From the NCBI RefSeq assembly GCF_015668515.1, contig NZ_JADPFO010000009.1, positions 19,005 through 57,665 of the forward strand: a stretch of DNA of 38,661 bases, written 5' to 3'. Position 1 is the stretch's first letter, and every line of letters begins with the position of its first letter. The position numbers and the translations under genes were made by a program. Below the pieces are notes generated by a model. The model saw only the letters and a program-made list of their open reading frames with translations. It had not been told where the DNA came from and did not search any database. Positions 18,511-28,809 of this stretch are shown in pieces. This DNA comes from Paraclostridium tenue. GTDB taxonomy: Bacteria > Bacillota > Clostridia > Peptostreptococcales > Peptostreptococcaceae.

Positions 18511-19134
18511 ATGCCAAAATTAAATATATTAAATGTTAATGGACAAAATGTTGGAGAAATCGAATTAGCAGAAGCTATATTCGGTGTTGAAGTTAACGAG
18601 CACGTATTATACGAAGTAGTTAAAAATCAATTAGCAAACAAGAGACAAGGTACTCAATCTGCTAAAACTAGAGCAGAAGTTAGAGGTGGCGGAAGAAAAC
18701 CTTGGAAACAAAAAGGAACTGGTAGAGCTAGACAAGGTTCTATAAGAGCTGTACAATGGGTTGGTGGAGGAGTTGCTTTTGCACCTAAGCCAAGAAACTA
18801 CAGATACACTTTACCAAAGAAAGTTAGAAGATTAGCTATGAAATCAGCTTTATCATCTAAAGTTCAAAACAACGAAATAATAGTTTTAGATGCTTTAACT
18901 ATGGAAGCTCCAAAAACTAAAGAGTTCGCTCAAATATTAAAGAACATAAACGCTTCTAAGAAAGCTTTAGTAGTAACAGCTGAAAAAGACGAGAACGTTG
19001 TAAAGTCAGCTAGAAACATAGAAGGTGTTCAAGCTGCTACAGTTAACACTATAAATGTTTATGACATATTAAAGTACGATACTTTCGTAATAACTACAGA
19101 TGCGGTTAAGAAAGTGGAGGAGGTGTACGCATAA
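18511..19134 (+). CDS. rplD: 50S ribosomal protein L4
   Basis: L4 lines the nascent-peptide tunnel with its extended loop and in E. coli also represses the S10 operon. The 207-residue protein carries the loop region [19 protein letters not shown] (about residues 54-72), near where macrolide-resistance changes occur in other bacteria. AAAGGAGGAAG precedes the ATG. Its stop overlaps the rplW start by one base, suggesting translational coupling. Confidence 0.98.
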   Translation: MPKLNILNVNGQNVGEIELAEAIFGVEVNEHVLYEVVKNQLANKRQGTQSAKTRAEVRGGGRKPWKQKGTGRARQGSIRAVQWVGGGVAFAPKPRNYRYTLPKKVRRLAMKSALSSKVQNNEIIVLDALTMEAPKTKEFAQILKNINASKKALVVTAEKDENVVKSARNIEGVQAATVNTINVYDILKYDTFVITTDAVKKVEEVYA

Positions 19135-19424
19135 TGACTAATCCACATGATATAATAATAAAGCCAGTTGTAACTGAGCAAAGTATGACTGAAATGGTTG
19201 AAAAGAAATATACTTTTGTTGTTGCTAAAAGCGCAAACAAAACTGAAATAAAGAAAGCTGTAGAAAGCATATTCGGAGTTAAAGTTGACAGAGTAAATAC
19301 TTTAAACTACGATGGAAAAGTTAAGAGAATGGGTAGATACGAAGGAAGAACTGCAAGTTTCAAGAAAGCAGTAGTTAAATTAGCTGCTGATAGCAAAGAA
19401 ATAGAATTCTTCCAAGGTATGTAA
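19134..19424 (+). CDS. rplW: 50S ribosomal protein L23
   Basis: L23 surrounds the tunnel exit and is the docking site for trigger factor and SRP. The 96-residue protein shows [12 protein letters not shown] near the N-terminus and [20 protein letters not shown]. The ATG overlaps the rplD stop (TAATG). GGAGGAGGTG lies inside the end of rplD at proper distance. Confidence 0.98.
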   Translation: MTNPHDIIIKPVVTEQSMTEMVEKKYTFVVAKSANKTEIKKAVESIFGVKVDRVNTLNYDGKVKRMGRYEGRTASFKKAVVKLAADSKEIEFFQGM

Positions 19425-19455
19425 TTGACCTTAATAAACGAAGGAGGGAAAACAG

Positions 19456-20286
19456 ATGGCTATAAAAAAGTTTAGACCAACTTCTCCTGCCTTAAGACAA
19501 ATGACAGTTTTAGTTTCTGATGAAATAACTTGTAACGAACCAGAAAAATCTCTTTTAGTTTCATTAAAGAAAAATTCTGGTAGAAACGTACATGGTAAAA
19601 TAACTGTTCGTCACAGAGGTGGAGGAAACAGAAGAAAATATAGAATAATAGATTTCAAGAGAAATAAAGATGGAATACCTGCAAAAGTTGCTACTGTTGA
19701 GTATGATCCAAATAGAACTGCTAACATAGCATTATTAAACTATGCTGATGGTGAAAAGAGATATATATTAGCTCCAGTTGGAATACAAGTTGGAGATACT
19801 TTATTATCAGGACCTGAAGCAGACATAAAGCCAGGTAACGCAATGGCATTAAAAGATATGCCAGTTGGTACAGTAGTACACAACGTAGAATTAAAGCCAG
19901 GAAAAGGAGCTCAGTTAGTTAGATCTGCTGGAGCATCTGCTCAATTAATGGCTAAAGAAGGCAAAAATGCATTATTAAGATTACCATCTGGAGAGATGAG
20001 ATTAGTAAGCATAAACTGTAAAGCTACTATAGGACAAGTTGGAAACTTAGAACACGGTAATGTTGTTATAGGTAAAGCTGGTAGAAAAAGACATATGGGT
20101 ATAAGACCTACAGTTAGAGGTTCTGTAATGAACCCTTGTGACCATCCACACGGTGGAGGGGAAGGTAGATCTCCAATAGGTAGAGCTAATCCAGTTACTC
20201 CTTGGGGTAAACCAGCACTTGGATACAAAACTAGAAAGAAAAATAAAGCTTCTGATAAGTTAATAGTATCAAGAAGAACTAAGTAA
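19456..20286 (+). CDS. rplB: 50S ribosomal protein L2
   Basis: L2 is one of the most conserved large-subunit proteins, needed for subunit association and peptidyl transfer. The 276-residue protein begins [14 protein letters not shown]. It carries the C-terminal region [18 protein letters not shown] with the conserved histidine, then [26 protein letters not shown] precedes the ATG. It lies between rplW and rpsS as expected. Confidence 0.99.
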   Translation: MAIKKFRPTSPALRQMTVLVSDEITCNEPEKSLLVSLKKNSGRNVHGKITVRHRGGGNRRKYRIIDFKRNKDGIPAKVATVEYDPNRTANIALLNYADGEKRYILAPVGIQVGDTLLSGPEADIKPGNAMALKDMPVGTVVHNVELKPGKGAQLVRSAGASAQLMAKEGKNALLRLPSGEMRLVSINCKATIGQVGNLEHGNVVIGKAGRKRHMGIRPTVRGSVMNPCDHPHGGGEGRSPIGRANPVTPWGKPALGYKTRKKNKASDKLIVSRRTK

Positions 20287-20319
20287 TAGATTTACTTTTG
20301 CTCGAAAGGAGGAAATAAA

Positions 20320-20601
20320 ATGTCAAGATCAACTAAAAAAGGACCTTTTATACATGCAAGACTTTTAAAGAAGATAGAAGATATGAACGCTTCTGGAAAT
20401 AAAGAAGTTATAAAAACTTGGTCAAGATCTTCAACTATATTCCCACAAATGGTTGAACATACAATAGCTGTACATGATGGAAGAAAGCATGTGCCAGTTT
20501 ATATAACAGAAGATATGGTTGGACACAAATTAGGTGAATTCGTTCCTACAAGAACTTTCAAAGGGCACAAGGACGACGAAAAATCTAATAAGAGAAAATA
20601 A
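20320..20601 (+). CDS. rpsS: 30S ribosomal protein S19
   Basis: S19 sits in the 30S head, beside S13, near bridge B1. The 93-residue protein begins [12 protein letters not shown] and includes [20 protein letters not shown] and [15 protein letters not shown], both family hallmarks. AAAGGAGGAAA precedes the ATG. The spacing to rplV is 32 bases. Confidence 0.98.
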   Translation: MSRSTKKGPFIHARLLKKIEDMNASGNKEVIKTWSRSSTIFPQMVEHTIAVHDGRKHVPVYITEDMVGHKLGEFVPTRTFKGHKDDEKSNKRK

Positions 20602-20633
20602 TTAAGATCTAACTGAGGAAGGAGGAATTTGTA

Positions 20634-20969
20634 ATGGAAGCAAAAGCTACTGCTAAATACGTACGTGTATCACCTAGAAAAGCAGGTCAAATATGCGGCC
20701 TTGTTAGAGGAAAGAATGTTGACGAAGCTTTAGCAATATTAAAGTACACTCCAAGAGGAGCTGCTTCAATAATAGCTAAGGTTGTAAAGTCAGCAAAAGC
20801 TAATGCAGAAAACAATCACGAAATGGATGTTGAAAAATTATATATAGCTTCAATAGTTGCTAATCAAGGGCCAACTATGAAGAGATTCATGCCTAGAGCT
20901 ATGGGTCGTGCAACTATGATAAGAAAGAGAACTTCTCACATAGAGGTAGTTCTTAAAGAAAGAAAATAA
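20634..20969 (+). CDS. rplV: 50S ribosomal protein L22
   Basis: L22 extends a beta hairpin into the exit tunnel. The 111-residue protein shows [19 protein letters not shown] near the start. The hairpin tip region is [19 protein letters not shown], where insertions give macrolide resistance in other bacteria; no insertion is seen here. AGGAAGGAGG precedes the ATG. Confidence 0.98.
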   Translation: MEAKATAKYVRVSPRKAGQICGLVRGKNVDEALAILKYTPRGAASIIAKVVKSAKANAENNHEMDVEKLYIASIVANQGPTMKRFMPRAMGRATMIRKRTSHIEVVLKERK

Positions 20970-20990
20970 TAACAGATAGGAGGGAAACAA

Positions 20991-21779
20991 ATGGGTCAAA
21001 AGGTTAATCCACACGGTTTAAGAGTCGGTGTTATAAAGGACTGGGACTCAAGATGGTTCGCTACTGATAAAAAAGAGTTCGGAAACTTATTATTAGAAGA
21101 CCATAATGTACGTAAATTCTTAAAGAATAAATTATACTCAGCTGGTGTTGCTAAAATAGAAATAGAAAGATCAGCAAACAAATTAAAGCTAGACTTACAC
21201 GTTGCTAAGCCAGGTGTAGTTATAGGTAAAGGTGGAGCTGGAATAGAAGCTCTTAAAGCTGAGTTAGAAAAAATGACTAAGAAAAATGTTATAGTTAACA
21301 TAGTAGAAGTTAGAAACCCAGATAAAGATGCTCAATTAGTAGCAGAAAATATAGCTTTAGCTATAGAAAGAAGGGTTGCTTTCAGAAGAGCTATGAAGCA
21401 AGCTATACAAAGAGCTATGAAGTCAGGAGTTAAAGGTATAAAGGTATCTGCTTCTGGTAGATTAGGTGGAGCTGAAATGGCTAGAACTGAAGGATACAGC
21501 GAAGGAAATGTACCTCTTCAAACTATAAGATCTGACATAGAGTTTGGATTTGCTGAAGCAAATACTACTTATGGAAAAACTGGTATCAAAGTTTGGATAT
21601 GCAACGGAGAAGTTTTACCAACTAGAAACGGTGTAAATCCAAGAGAAGATAGAAGAGATAACAACAGAAGAGATAGAAGAGATAACAGAAGAAACGATAG
21701 AAGAAACGATAGAAGAGACAACAACAGAAGAAACAACAGAGGACAAAGACCTCAAAGAACTGAAAACAAACAAGCTTAA
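20991..21779 (+). CDS. rpsC: 30S ribosomal protein S3 with Arg/Asp/Asn-rich tail
   Basis: S3 lies at the mRNA entry site. Residues 1-215 form the normal protein with a KH domain ([16 protein letters not shown] at 79-82) and the C-terminal domain ending near [13 protein letters not shown]. At 262 residues it exceeds the usual 210-220 length because of a tail. Residues 221-250 consist only of Arg (15), Asp and Asn, followed by [12 protein letters not shown]. The DNA of the tail is a purine-rich imperfect repeat of AGAAGAGAT/AAC-type units. AGGAGGG precedes the ATG, and rplP follows 33 bases later. Confidence 0.98.
   Translation: MGQKVNPHGLRVGVIKDWDSRWFATDKKEFGNLLLEDHNVRKFLKNKLYSAGVAKIEIERSANKLKLDLHVAKPGVVIGKGGAGIEALKAELEKMTKKNVIVNIVEVRNPDKDAQLVAENIALAIERRVAFRRAMKQAIQRAMKSGVKGIKVSASGRLGGAEMARTEGYSEGNVPLQTIRSDIEFGFAEANTTYGKTGIKVWICNGEVLPTRNGVNPREDRRDNNRRDRRDNRRNDRRNDRRDNNRRNNRGQRPQRTENKQA
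21651..21740 (+). repeat. Low-complexity repeat in the 3' end of rpsC
   Basis: Ninety bases made of variants of AGAAGA, GAT/GAC and AAC units encode 30 residues that are all Arg, Asp or Asn. All units are multiples of three bases, so slippage would change tail length without breaking the frame. Confidence 0.85.
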
Positions 21780-21812
21780 TTAAAGCACAGTTAAGGAAGG
21801 AGGAAAATACTC

Positions 21813-22244
21813 ATGTTAATGCCAAAAAGAGTAAAACGTCGTAGAGTACACAGAGGTAGCTTAGCTGGAAAAGCTCACAAAGGTAACAAAGTTACTTACG
21901 GAGAGTTCGGTTTAGTTGCTTTAGAGCCATCTTGGATAACTTCTAACCAAATAGAAGCTGCCAGAATAGCTATGACTAGATATATAAAAAGAGGGGGAAA
22001 AGTTTGGATAAAGATATTCCCTCATAAACCAGTAACAAGAAAACCTGCAGAAACTCGTATGGGTGCTGGTAAAGGTTCACCAGAATACTGGGTAGCAGTA
22101 GTAAAACCAGGAAGAGTAATGTTCGAATTAGCAGGTGTTTCTGAAGATAAAGCTAGAGAAGCAATGAGACTTGCGATGCATAAACTTCCAGTTAAATGTA
22201 AGTTTGTGAAGCGTGAAGATTTAGAAGTAAAGGGTGGTGAATAG
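21813..22244 (+). CDS. rplP: 50S ribosomal protein L16
   Basis: L16 helps position A-site tRNA. The 143-residue protein begins [16 protein letters not shown] kept the ATG at 21813 over the one at 21819, because AAGGAGG (21797-21803) is nine bases from the first and 15 from the second. [20 protein letters not shown] is the conserved A-site loop region. The stop is one base from the rpmC ATG, suggesting coupled translation. Confidence 0.97.
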   Translation: MLMPKRVKRRRVHRGSLAGKAHKGNKVTYGEFGLVALEPSWITSNQIEAARIAMTRYIKRGGKVWIKIFPHKPVTRKPAETRMGAGKGSPEYWVAVVKPGRVMFELAGVSEDKAREAMRLAMHKLPVKCKFVKREDLEVKGGE

Positions 22245-22245
22245 G

Positions 22246-22449
22246 ATGAAAGCTAAAGAACTAAGAGATTTAACAAGCGAAGAATTAATGAACAAGTTAA
22301 ATGGTTTTAAAAGTGAATTATTTAGCTTAAGATTCCAATTAGCTACTGGTCAATTAGAAAACACAGCAAGAATCAAATTCGTTAAGAAAGATATAGCTAG
22401 AGTTAAAACTATACTTGCTGAAAGAAAGTTAAACGAAACTAGAGCTTAA
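22246..22449 (+). CDS. rpmC: 50S ribosomal protein L29
   Basis: L29 neighbours L23 at the tunnel exit. The 67-residue protein begins [14 protein letters not shown] at ATG 22246. AGGGTGG inside the end of rplP serves as ribosome-binding site. An upstream in-frame alternative at 22234 would overlap rplP and lacks a site. The two-helix form with [17 protein letters not shown] is typical. Confidence 0.96.
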   Translation: MKAKELRDLTSEELMNKLNGFKSELFSLRFQLATGQLENTARIKFVKKDIARVKTILAERKLNETRA

Positions 22450-22472
22450 TTTTGGAAAGGAGGCTGTCAAAC

Positions 22473-22727
22473 ATGGAAAGAGGAAGAAGAAAAGTAAGAG
22501 TAGGCCGTGTTGTTAGTAATAAAATGGATAAAACAATAGTTGTTTCTGTTGAAGATTTCGTACGTCATCCATTATATAACAAGCCAGTTAAGAGAACTAA
22601 GAAATTTAAGGCTCACGATGAAAACAACGTATGTAGCATCGGAGATAGAGTAAGAATAATGGAAACTAGACCTTTATCTAAGGATAAGAGATTCAGACTA
22701 GTTGACGTTATAGAGAAGGTTAAGTAG
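22473..22727 (+). CDS. rpsQ: 30S ribosomal protein S17
   Basis: S17 is an early-binding 30S protein. It has 84 residues from ATG 22473 ([15 protein letters not shown]), placed after AAAGGAGG at about 22456-22463. A longer frame from 22452 would run through the Shine-Dalgarno sequence and is rejected. The stretch [18 protein letters not shown] and the C-terminal MRETRPLSK-like [10 protein letters not shown] region (here [14 protein letters not shown]) fit the family's OB fold. Confidence 0.97.
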   Translation: MERGRRKVRVGRVVSNKMDKTIVVSVEDFVRHPLYNKPVKRTKKFKAHDENNVCSIGDRVRIMETRPLSKDKRFRLVDVIEKVK

Positions 22728-22752
22728 TTTTTGAAGAAGGAGGGATTACGAT

Positions 22753-23121
22753 ATGATACAACAAGAATCACGTCTAAGAGTTGCTGATAACTCAGGAGCT
22801 AAAGAACTTTTAACTATTCGTGTATTAGGCGGAAGTAAAAGAAGATATGGTAACATAGGTGACGTTATAGTTGCAACTGTTAAAAGTGCAACACCAGGTG
22901 GAGTTGTAAAAAAAGGTAAAGTAGTTAAAGCTGTTATAGTAAGAACTAAGCAAGGCGTAAGACGTAAAGATGGTAGTTATATATCATTTGACGAGAATGC
23001 TGCAGTTATCATAAAAGATGATAAAACTCCAGTAGGAACTCGTATATTCGGGCCTGTTGCTAGAGAGTTAAGAGACAACGACTTTATGAAAATAGTATCT
23101 CTTGCTCCAGAAGTACTATAA
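22753..23121 (+). CDS. rplN: 50S ribosomal protein L14
   Basis: L14 forms part of an intersubunit bridge and neighbours the factor-binding region. The 122-residue protein starts [19 protein letters not shown] and ends with [19 protein letters not shown], both characteristic. The ATG has AAGGAGGG. Length is exactly typical. Confidence 0.98.
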   Translation: MIQQESRLRVADNSGAKELLTIRVLGGSKRRYGNIGDVIVATVKSATPGGVVKKGKVVKAVIVRTKQGVRRKDGSYISFDENAAVIIKDDKTPVGTRIFGPVARELRDNDFMKIVSLAPEVL

Positions 23122-23140
23122 TAAGGAGGTGCAATAGGAC

Positions 23141-23449
23141 ATGATGCGTGTTAAAAAAGGTGACACTGTTGTAGTTATAGCAGGTAAAGATAAAGGTAAA
23201 AAAGGTACAGTTACTAAGGTTTTCACTAAAGCTAATAGAGTATTAGTTGAAGGTGTTAACGTAATAACTAAGCACCAAAAACCAACTGCTGTTAACCCAC
23301 AAGGTGGAATAATAAATAAAGAAGCCCCAATACACATATCTAACGTAATGCCAGTTGATCCTGAAACAGGAAAAGGTACAAGAGTTAGATTTGAAGTTAA
23401 AGATGGGAAAAAAGTTAGAGTATCAGTAAAGAGCGGAAAAGAATTATAA
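23141..23449 (+). CDS. rplX: 50S ribosomal protein L24
   Basis: L24 starts 50S assembly by binding the 5' domain of 23S rRNA. The 102-residue protein has the KOW motif at its start ([20 protein letters not shown]) and the conserved [13 protein letters not shown]. Two adjacent ATG codons occur (23141, 23144). I used the first, which is 11 bases after AAGGAGG; the second is also possible. Confidence 0.96.
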   Translation: MMRVKKGDTVVVIAGKDKGKKGTVTKVFTKANRVLVEGVNVITKHQKPTAVNPQGGIINKEAPIHISNVMPVDPETGKGTRVRFEVKDGKKVRVSVKSGKEL

Positions 23450-23473
23450 TAAGCTTGAAAGGAGGGACTACAA

Positions 23474-24016
23474 ATGACTTCTAGATTACAAGAAAAATAT
23501 GTTAAAGAAGTTGCTCCAGCTTTAATGGAGAAATTTGGATACAAAAACGTTATGGAAATACCTAAGTTAGAGAAAATAGTAATAAACATGGGTATAGGTG
23601 ATGCAAGAGAAAATCCAAAAGGATTAGAAGCTGCAGTTGCAGAATTAGAAATGATATCTGGTCAAAAGCCTGTTATAACTAAGGCTAGAAAATCAGTAGC
23701 TAACTTCAAATTAAGAGAAGGTATGCCTGTTGGAACTAAAGTTACTTTAAGAGCTGACAAAATGTACTACTTCATGGACAAGTTAGTTAATATATCTTTA
23801 CCAAGAGTTAGAGACTTCAGAGGAGTTAATGCTAACGCATTTGACGGAAGAGGTAACTACGCTTTAGGATTAAAAGAACAATTTATATTCCCTGAAATAG
23901 AGTACGATAAAGTTGATAAAGTAAGAGGAATGGATGTAATATTTGTAACTACAGCTAAAACTGATGAAGAAGCTAGTGAGTTATTAAAATTATTAGGAAT
24001 GCCATATTCTAAGTAA
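23474..24016 (+). CDS. rplE: 50S ribosomal protein L5
   Basis: L5 binds 5S rRNA in the central protuberance and contacts P-site tRNA. The 180-residue protein includes [20 protein letters not shown] and [19 protein letters not shown], both conserved. AAAGGAGGG precedes the ATG. It is followed after 17 bases by the small zinc-type S14 gene, the Gram-positive order. Confidence 0.98.
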   Translation: MTSRLQEKYVKEVAPALMEKFGYKNVMEIPKLEKIVINMGIGDARENPKGLEAAVAELEMISGQKPVITKARKSVANFKLREGMPVGTKVTLRADKMYYFMDKLVNISLPRVRDFRGVNANAFDGRGNYALGLKEQFIFPEIEYDKVDKVRGMDVIFVTTAKTDEEASELLKLLGMPYSK

Positions 24017-24033
24017 ATAAAGGAGGGATTCCA

Positions 24034-24219
24034 GTGGCTAGAAAAGCGATGGTTGTAAAACAACAAAAAAAGCAAAAGTACGCAACTAGAGAGTATACTA
24101 GATGTACAATATGTGGTAGACCACATTCTGTATTAAGAAAATTCGGTATATGCCGTATATGCTTTAGAGAATTAGCTTATAAAGGTCAAATACCTGGTGT
24201 AAGAAAAGCAAGTTGGTAA
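24034..24219 (+). CDS. rpsZ: 30S ribosomal protein S14, zinc-binding type Z
   Basis: S14 helps build the 30S head. This is the short 61-residue form with a zinc site made by C24, C27, C40 and C43 ([20 protein letters not shown]). The start is GTG with AAAGGAGGG nine bases or so upstream; the family N-terminus [10 protein letters not shown] fits. No long zinc-free S14 paralogue is in the window. The symbol rpsN is also used. Confidence 0.97.
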   Translation: MARKAMVVKQQKKQKYATREYTRCTICGRPHSVLRKFGICRICFRELAYKGQIPGVRKASW

Positions 24220-24250
24220 GACTTGGTTAAAATGGAAGGAGGGTTACAAT

Positions 24251-24649
24251 ATGACAATGACAGATCCAATAGCAGATATGCTAACTCGTATAAGAAATGC
24301 TAACACAGTTAAGCATGAAACTGTTGATGTTCCTGCTTCTAATATGAAGAAAGAATTAGCTAGAATCTTATTAGAAGAAGGTTTCATAAGAGGGTACGAT
24401 GTTATAGAAGATGGAAAACAAGGAATAATAAGAATACAATTAAAGTACGGACAAGCAGGAGAGAAAGTTATAACAGGATTAAAGAGAATATCTAAGCCTG
24501 GTATGAGAGTTTACGCTGCTAAAGAAGAATTACCAAAAGTATTAAACGGATTAGGTATATCAATAATATCTACTTCAAAAGGAATATTAACTGACAAGCA
24601 AGCTAGAAATGAAGGCGTTGGTGGAGAAGTAATCTGCTACGTTTGGTAA
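24251..24649 (+). CDS. rpsH: 30S ribosomal protein S8
   Basis: S8 binds the central domain of 16S rRNA and in E. coli represses the spc operon. The 132-residue protein begins [25 protein letters not shown] at 24236-24242 is eight bases from this ATG. The C-terminal RNA-binding motif [13 protein letters not shown] and the ending GGEVICYVW are typical. Confidence 0.98.
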   Translation: MTMTDPIADMLTRIRNANTVKHETVDVPASNMKKELARILLEEGFIRGYDVIEDGKQGIIRIQLKYGQAGEKVITGLKRISKPGMRVYAAKEELPKVLNGLGISIISTSKGILTDKQARNEGVGGEVICYVW

Positions 24650-24679
24650 TAAAAACGAACAATGTAAGGAGGTGCAACT

Positions 24680-25222
24680 ATGTCAAGAATAGGTGTTAAA
24701 CCAATAACTGTTCCTGCAGGTGTTGAAGTAACTATAGCTGAAAACAACTTAGTTACAGTAAAAGGACCAAAAGGAACTTTAACTAAGCAATTCAACAATG
24801 AATTAGCTATAAAAAAAGAAGAGAATACTATATTAGTTGAGAGACCAACTAATAATAAGAAACATAGATCTTTACACGGATTAACTAGAACTTTAATAGA
24901 TAACATGGTAGTAGGTGTTACTGCTGGTTTCGAGAAGAAGTTAGAGTTAGTTGGTGTTGGGTACAGAGCTCAAAAGCAAGGAAACAAGTTAGTTATGAAC
25001 TTAGGATTCTCTCATCCAGTTGAGATGGTAGATCCAGAAGGAATAACTGTTGAAGCTCCAAACCAAACTGAATTAGTTGTTAAAGGTATAGACAAGCAAT
25101 TAGTAGGTAACTATGCTGCTAAGATAAGAGCTTGGAGAGAGCCAGAGCCATACAAAGGTAAAGGTATAAGATACGCTGGTGAAGTTGTAAGACGTAAAGA
25201 AGGTAAAACTGGTAAGAAATAA
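24680..25222 (+). CDS. rplF: 50S ribosomal protein L6
   Basis: L6 sits next to the sarcin-ricin loop where the translational GTPases bind. The 180-residue protein begins [17 protein letters not shown] and ends with the conserved [29 protein letters not shown] precedes the ATG. It is followed by rplR, as in other bacteria. Confidence 0.98.
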   Translation: MSRIGVKPITVPAGVEVTIAENNLVTVKGPKGTLTKQFNNELAIKKEENTILVERPTNNKKHRSLHGLTRTLIDNMVVGVTAGFEKKLELVGVGYRAQKQGNKLVMNLGFSHPVEMVDPEGITVEAPNQTELVVKGIDKQLVGNYAAKIRAWREPEPYKGKGIRYAGEVVRRKEGKTGKK

Positions 25223-25257
25223 TACCAAAAGATAAACGCTAGAAAGGAGTGATCTCT

Positions 25258-25626
25258 GTGTTTAAAAAAGCTAACAAAAACGCAAATAGACTTCAAAGAC
25301 ATAAGAGAGTTCGTAGAAAAATAACTGGAACTACTCAAAGACCAAGATTATGTGTATTCAGAAGTTCTAATAACATATATGCTCAAATAATAGATGATAC
25401 TAACAGAGTAACTGTTGTTTCTGCATCTTCTTTAGAAGCTGAAATAAAAGGTGCTGTTAATCACTGTGGAAATAAAGATGCAGCTAGAAAAGTTGGAGAA
25501 CTTGTTGCTAAGAGAGCTGTAGAAAAAGGTATAACTGAAGTTGTATTTGACAGAGGTGGATACTTATATCACGGAAGAGTTCAAGAATTAGCTGAAGGTG
25601 CTAGAGAAGCTGGACTTAAGTTCTAA
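25258..25626 (+). CDS. rplR: 50S ribosomal protein L18
   Basis: L18 binds 5S rRNA in the central protuberance. It has 122 residues from a GTG at 25258 ([19 protein letters not shown]), eight bases after AAAGGAG. Another GTG at 25249 overlaps that site and is rejected. The motifs [20 protein letters not shown] and [20 protein letters not shown] are characteristic. Confidence 0.96.
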   Translation: MFKKANKNANRLQRHKRVRRKITGTTQRPRLCVFRSSNNIYAQIIDDTNRVTVVSASSLEAEIKGAVNHCGNKDAARKVGELVAKRAVEKGITEVVFDRGGYLYHGRVQELAEGAREAGLKF

Positions 25627-25644
25627 TACAAAGGAGGGAAAATA

Positions 25645-26154
25645 ATGCTACGTCGTAAGCCAATAGATGCAAGACAACTTGATCTTCAAGAGAAAGTTAT
25701 CGAAGTAAGACGTGTTACTAAGGTTGTTAAAGGTGGTAGAAACTTTAGATTTGCAGCTTTAGTAGTTGTTGGAGATGAAAACGGACACGTTGGTATAGGT
25801 ACTGGTAAAGCTATGGAAGTACCAGATGCTATAAGAAAAGCAGTTGAAGATGCTAAGAAGAATTTAATAACTGTACCTATGGTTGGTACAACTATACCTC
25901 ACCAAACAAACGGACACTTTGGTGCTGGTAAAATATTAATAATGCCTGCTAGTCAAGGTACAGGAGTTATAGCTGGGGGACCTGCTAGAGCCGTACTTGA
26001 GTTAGCTGGATTAAAGGATGTTAGAGCTAAATCTTTAGGAACTAACAACCCAAGAAACATGGTAAATGCTACAATAGAAGGTTTAAAATCTTTAAGAACA
26101 GCTGAAGATATAGCTAAACTTAGAGGTAAAAAAGTAGAAGATCTTCTAGGGTAA
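25645..26154 (+). CDS. rpsE: 30S ribosomal protein S5
   Basis: S5 lies at the mRNA entry tunnel and influences accuracy. The 169-residue protein has [20 protein letters not shown], the loop where spectinomycin-resistance changes occur in other bacteria. The second domain contains [27 protein letters not shown] precedes the ATG. rpmD follows after 14 bases. Confidence 0.98.
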   Translation: MLRRKPIDARQLDLQEKVIEVRRVTKVVKGGRNFRFAALVVVGDENGHVGIGTGKAMEVPDAIRKAVEDAKKNLITVPMVGTTIPHQTNGHFGAGKILIMPASQGTGVIAGGPARAVLELAGLKDVRAKSLGTNNPRNMVNATIEGLKSLRTAEDIAKLRGKKVEDLLG

Positions 26155-26168
26155 GGAGGTAGTAAAGA

Positions 26169-26354
26169 ATGGCTAAATTACAAATAAAATTAGTTAGAAG
26201 TACAATAGGAACTACTCCTAACCAAAGAAAGAACGTAGAAGCGTTAGGATTAAGAAAAAGAGAGCAAGTAGTTGTTAAAGAAGACAACGCTCAAATGAGA
26301 GGTATAATAGCTAAAGTTAGTCACTTAGTAGAAGTAACTGAAATAGCTGAATAA
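26169..26354 (+). CDS. rpmD: 50S ribosomal protein L30
   Basis: L30 is a small large-subunit protein. The 61-residue length and [20 protein letters not shown] with [19 protein letters not shown] match the family. AAGGAGG precedes the ATG and overlaps the end of rpsE, so the two genes are probably translated together. It lies between rpsE and rplO as expected. Confidence 0.97.
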   Translation: MAKLQIKLVRSTIGTTPNQRKNVEALGLRKREQVVVKEDNAQMRGIIAKVSHLVEVTEIAE

Positions 26355-26387
26355 TAAATTTTAAACATACTAAGGGAGGTGCAATCC

Positions 26388-26831
26388 ATGAAGTTACATG
26401 AATTAAGACCTGCTGAAGGTGCAGTTTCATCTAAAAAGAGATTAGGTAGAGGTACTGCTACTGGACAAGGTAAAACTTCAGGACGTGGACAAAAAGGTCA
26501 AAAGTCTCGTTCAGGTGGTGGAGTAAGAGTTGGATTCGAAGGTGGACAAATGCCACTTGCTAGAAGACTTCCTAAGAGAGGATTCAAAAATCCTTGTAAG
26601 AAAGTTTACTCACTAGTTAACGTAGAAACTTTAAATAGATTCGAAAACGGAACAGAAATAACAGCTGAATTACTTAAGGCAACTGGAGTAATAAGCAAAA
26701 TAGAAAAAGACGGCGTTAAAATCTTAGGTGAAGGTAACTTAGAAAGAGCTTTAACTGTAAAGGCTGCTAAGTTTACTGCTTCAGCGCAAGAAAAAATAGA
26801 AAAAGCTGGAGGAAAGGCAGAATTAGTTTAA
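26388..26831 (+). CDS. rplO: 50S ribosomal protein L15
   Basis: L15 is a late-assembly large-subunit protein with a long basic N-terminal arm. It has 147 residues from ATG 26388 ([13 protein letters not shown]) after AGGGAGGTG; an upstream in-frame start at 26379 lies inside that site. The glycine/lysine-rich arm [16 protein letters not shown] spans about residues 26-45. secY follows after 44 bases. Confidence 0.97.
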   Translation: MKLHELRPAEGAVSSKKRLGRGTATGQGKTSGRGQKGQKSRSGGGVRVGFEGGQMPLARRLPKRGFKNPCKKVYSLVNVETLNRFENGTEITAELLKATGVISKIEKDGVKILGEGNLERALTVKAAKFTASAQEKIEKAGGKAELV

Positions 26832-26875
26832 TCTAATCTGCTAACTCTTGGCCATAAGGCAGGGGTGAGTTTAAC

Positions 26876-28144
26876 GTGCTGTCAAACTTTAAACAAGCTT
26901 GGAAAATAAAAGATGTAAGAAGAAAAATTTTATATACTTTGATGATGATTGTTATCTTTAGGATAGGATGTACTATTCCTGTTCCTGGAGTTAATAGAAC
27001 TATTATAAAGGGAATGGTTGACGGAAACGGTCTTCTTTCCCTGTATAATATGTTTACAGGAGGAGCTTTCAGTAGCTTTACCTTATTTGCATTAGGAATC
27101 AGTCCTTATATAACGGCATCTATAATAATTCAACTTTTAACTATCGGATTCCCATCTCTTGAAGAACTTCAAAAGTCTGGTGAAGAAGGTAAGAAAAAGA
27201 TAAATAAATACACTAAGTATACAGCATTAGGATTAGCTATAATACAGGCTATCGGTATAACACTAGGAATAGTGAGACGTGCTTTACAAACAGATAGTGT
27301 ATTTTTTATAGTTACAGTTATAGTCACATTAATATCAGCCAGTATGTTATTGATGTGGATGGGTGATAAGATTACTGAAAAAGGATTAGGTAACGGAAGC
27401 TCTGTAATAATATTTATAGGAATTATATCAAGAATTCCTACAGACATAACACAAGCTATAGGACAATTTAAAAGCGGAAGCATTGGACTATGGGTATTAG
27501 TTGTTATGACTATAGTATCGCTTCTTACAGTAGCTGCGGTTACGTATATACAAGAAGCAACAAGAAAAATACCTGTACAATATGCTAAAAGAGTTGTTGG
27601 AAGAAAAACATATGGAGGTCAAAACTCTCATATACCAATGAAAGTAAATCAATCTGGGGTTATACCAGTAATATTTGCAAGTTCATTGTTAGCATTCCCT
27701 CAAACTATAGCAATATTTATGGGAAAAGATGCTCAAGCATTTGTAACTAAATTCTTATCTCCTAGTGGAGAACCAGGATTCTGGATTTATTTAGTTATAG
27801 AAGTTATTTTAATAATATTCTTCTCTTATTTCTATACTACTATATCATTCAATACTGAAGATATAACTAATAATATGAAAAATAGTGGAGGTTTTATACC
27901 AGGTATAAGACCAGGTAACCCAACTATGGATTACTTAAATAGAATATTATCTAGATTAACATTAGCAGGAGCTTTATTCTTAGCTGTTGTAGCAGTAATT
28001 CCATCTATAATAAGTAAATTCACAGGAGTACATTTAAGTATGGCTGGAACATCTTTACTTATAGTTGTTGGAGTTGCGCTTGAACTTAAGAGACAGTTAG
28101 AATCAAACTTAGTAATGAGAAGTTATCAAGGCTTCTTAAAATAG
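26876..28144 (+). CDS. secY: Preprotein translocase channel SecY
   Basis: SecY forms the protein-conducting channel, with SecE encoded at 1603. The 422-residue membrane protein begins at a GTG behind GGGGTGAG ([17 protein letters not shown]). Its hydrophobic segments fit the ten-span family fold; the first ends in [11 protein letters not shown]. The cytoplasmic loop [16 protein letters not shown], where the ribosome and SecA bind, and [10 protein letters not shown] near residue 341 are conserved. adk follows after 14 bases. Confidence 0.98.
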   Translation: MLSNFKQAWKIKDVRRKILYTLMMIVIFRIGCTIPVPGVNRTIIKGMVDGNGLLSLYNMFTGGAFSSFTLFALGISPYITASIIIQLLTIGFPSLEELQKSGEEGKKKINKYTKYTALGLAIIQAIGITLGIVRRALQTDSVFFIVTVIVTLISASMLLMWMGDKITEKGLGNGSSVIIFIGIISRIPTDITQAIGQFKSGSIGLWVLVVMTIVSLLTVAAVTYIQEATRKIPVQYAKRVVGRKTYGGQNSHIPMKVNQSGVIPVIFASSLLAFPQTIAIFMGKDAQAFVTKFLSPSGEPGFWIYLVIEVILIIFFSYFYTTISFNTEDITNNMKNSGGFIPGIRPGNPTMDYLNRILSRLTLAGALFLAVVAVIPSIISKFTGVHLSMAGTSLLIVVGVALELKRQLESNLVMRSYQGFLK

Positions 28145-28158
28145 ATGGAGATGATCAT

Positions 28159-28809
28159 ATGAGAATAATATTACTTGGACCTCCTGGTGCGGGTAAGGGT
28201 ACTCAAGCAGCAGGAATAGTAGAAAAATACAATATACCTCATATATCAACAGGAGATATATTCAGAAAGAATATAAAAGAAGGTACAGAACTTGGTAAAA
28301 AAGCTAAAGGATTTATAGATCAAGGTCTTTTAGTTCCAGATGAATTAACAGTTGGTCTAGTTACTGATAGAATATCTCAACCAGACTGCGAAAAAGGATT
28401 CATGTTAGATGGATTCCCAAGAAATGTAGCTCAAGCTCAACATTTAGATAAATATCTAAAAGAAGTTGGTATATCTTTAGATAAAGTAGTTAACATAGAA
28501 GTTGACAAAGATATATTAGTTGGTAGAGCAGTAGGAAGAAGAATATGTAAATCTTGCGGTGCTACTTACCATGTTGAGTTTAATCCTCCAAAAGCAGATG
28601 GCGTATGCGATGTATGCGGAGGAGAACTTTACCAAAGAGCAGATGATAATGAAGAAACTGTATCAAAGAGAATACAAGTTTATCTAGACGAAACTAAGCC
28701 TTTAGTTGATTATTATTCAAAAGAAGGTATAATAGCTAATATAAATGGTGAACAATCTATAGATAAGGTATTTGCAGATATAGTAGATGCTCTAGGAAGT
28801 GAAAAATAA
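28159..28809 (+). CDS. adk: Adenylate kinase, zinc-LID form
   Basis: Adenylate kinase interconverts ATP plus AMP and two ADP in the cytoplasm. The 216-residue protein has the P-loop [10 protein letters not shown] (7-16), the AMP-binding DGFPRN (84-89), and a long LID carrying four cysteines, C130, C133, C150 and C153, as in the zinc-bearing Gram-positive enzymes. The ATG follows GGAGATGATC, a modest site. Its stop overlaps the map start by one base, so the two are probably translationally coupled. Confidence 0.98.
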   Translation: MRIILLGPPGAGKGTQAAGIVEKYNIPHISTGDIFRKNIKEGTELGKKAKGFIDQGLLVPDELTVGLVTDRISQPDCEKGFMLDGFPRNVAQAQHLDKYLKEVGISLDKVVNIEVDKDILVGRAVGRRICKSCGATYHVEFNPPKADGVCDVCGGELYQRADDNEETVSKRIQVYLDETKPLVDYYSKEGIIANINGEQSIDKVFADIVDALGSEK

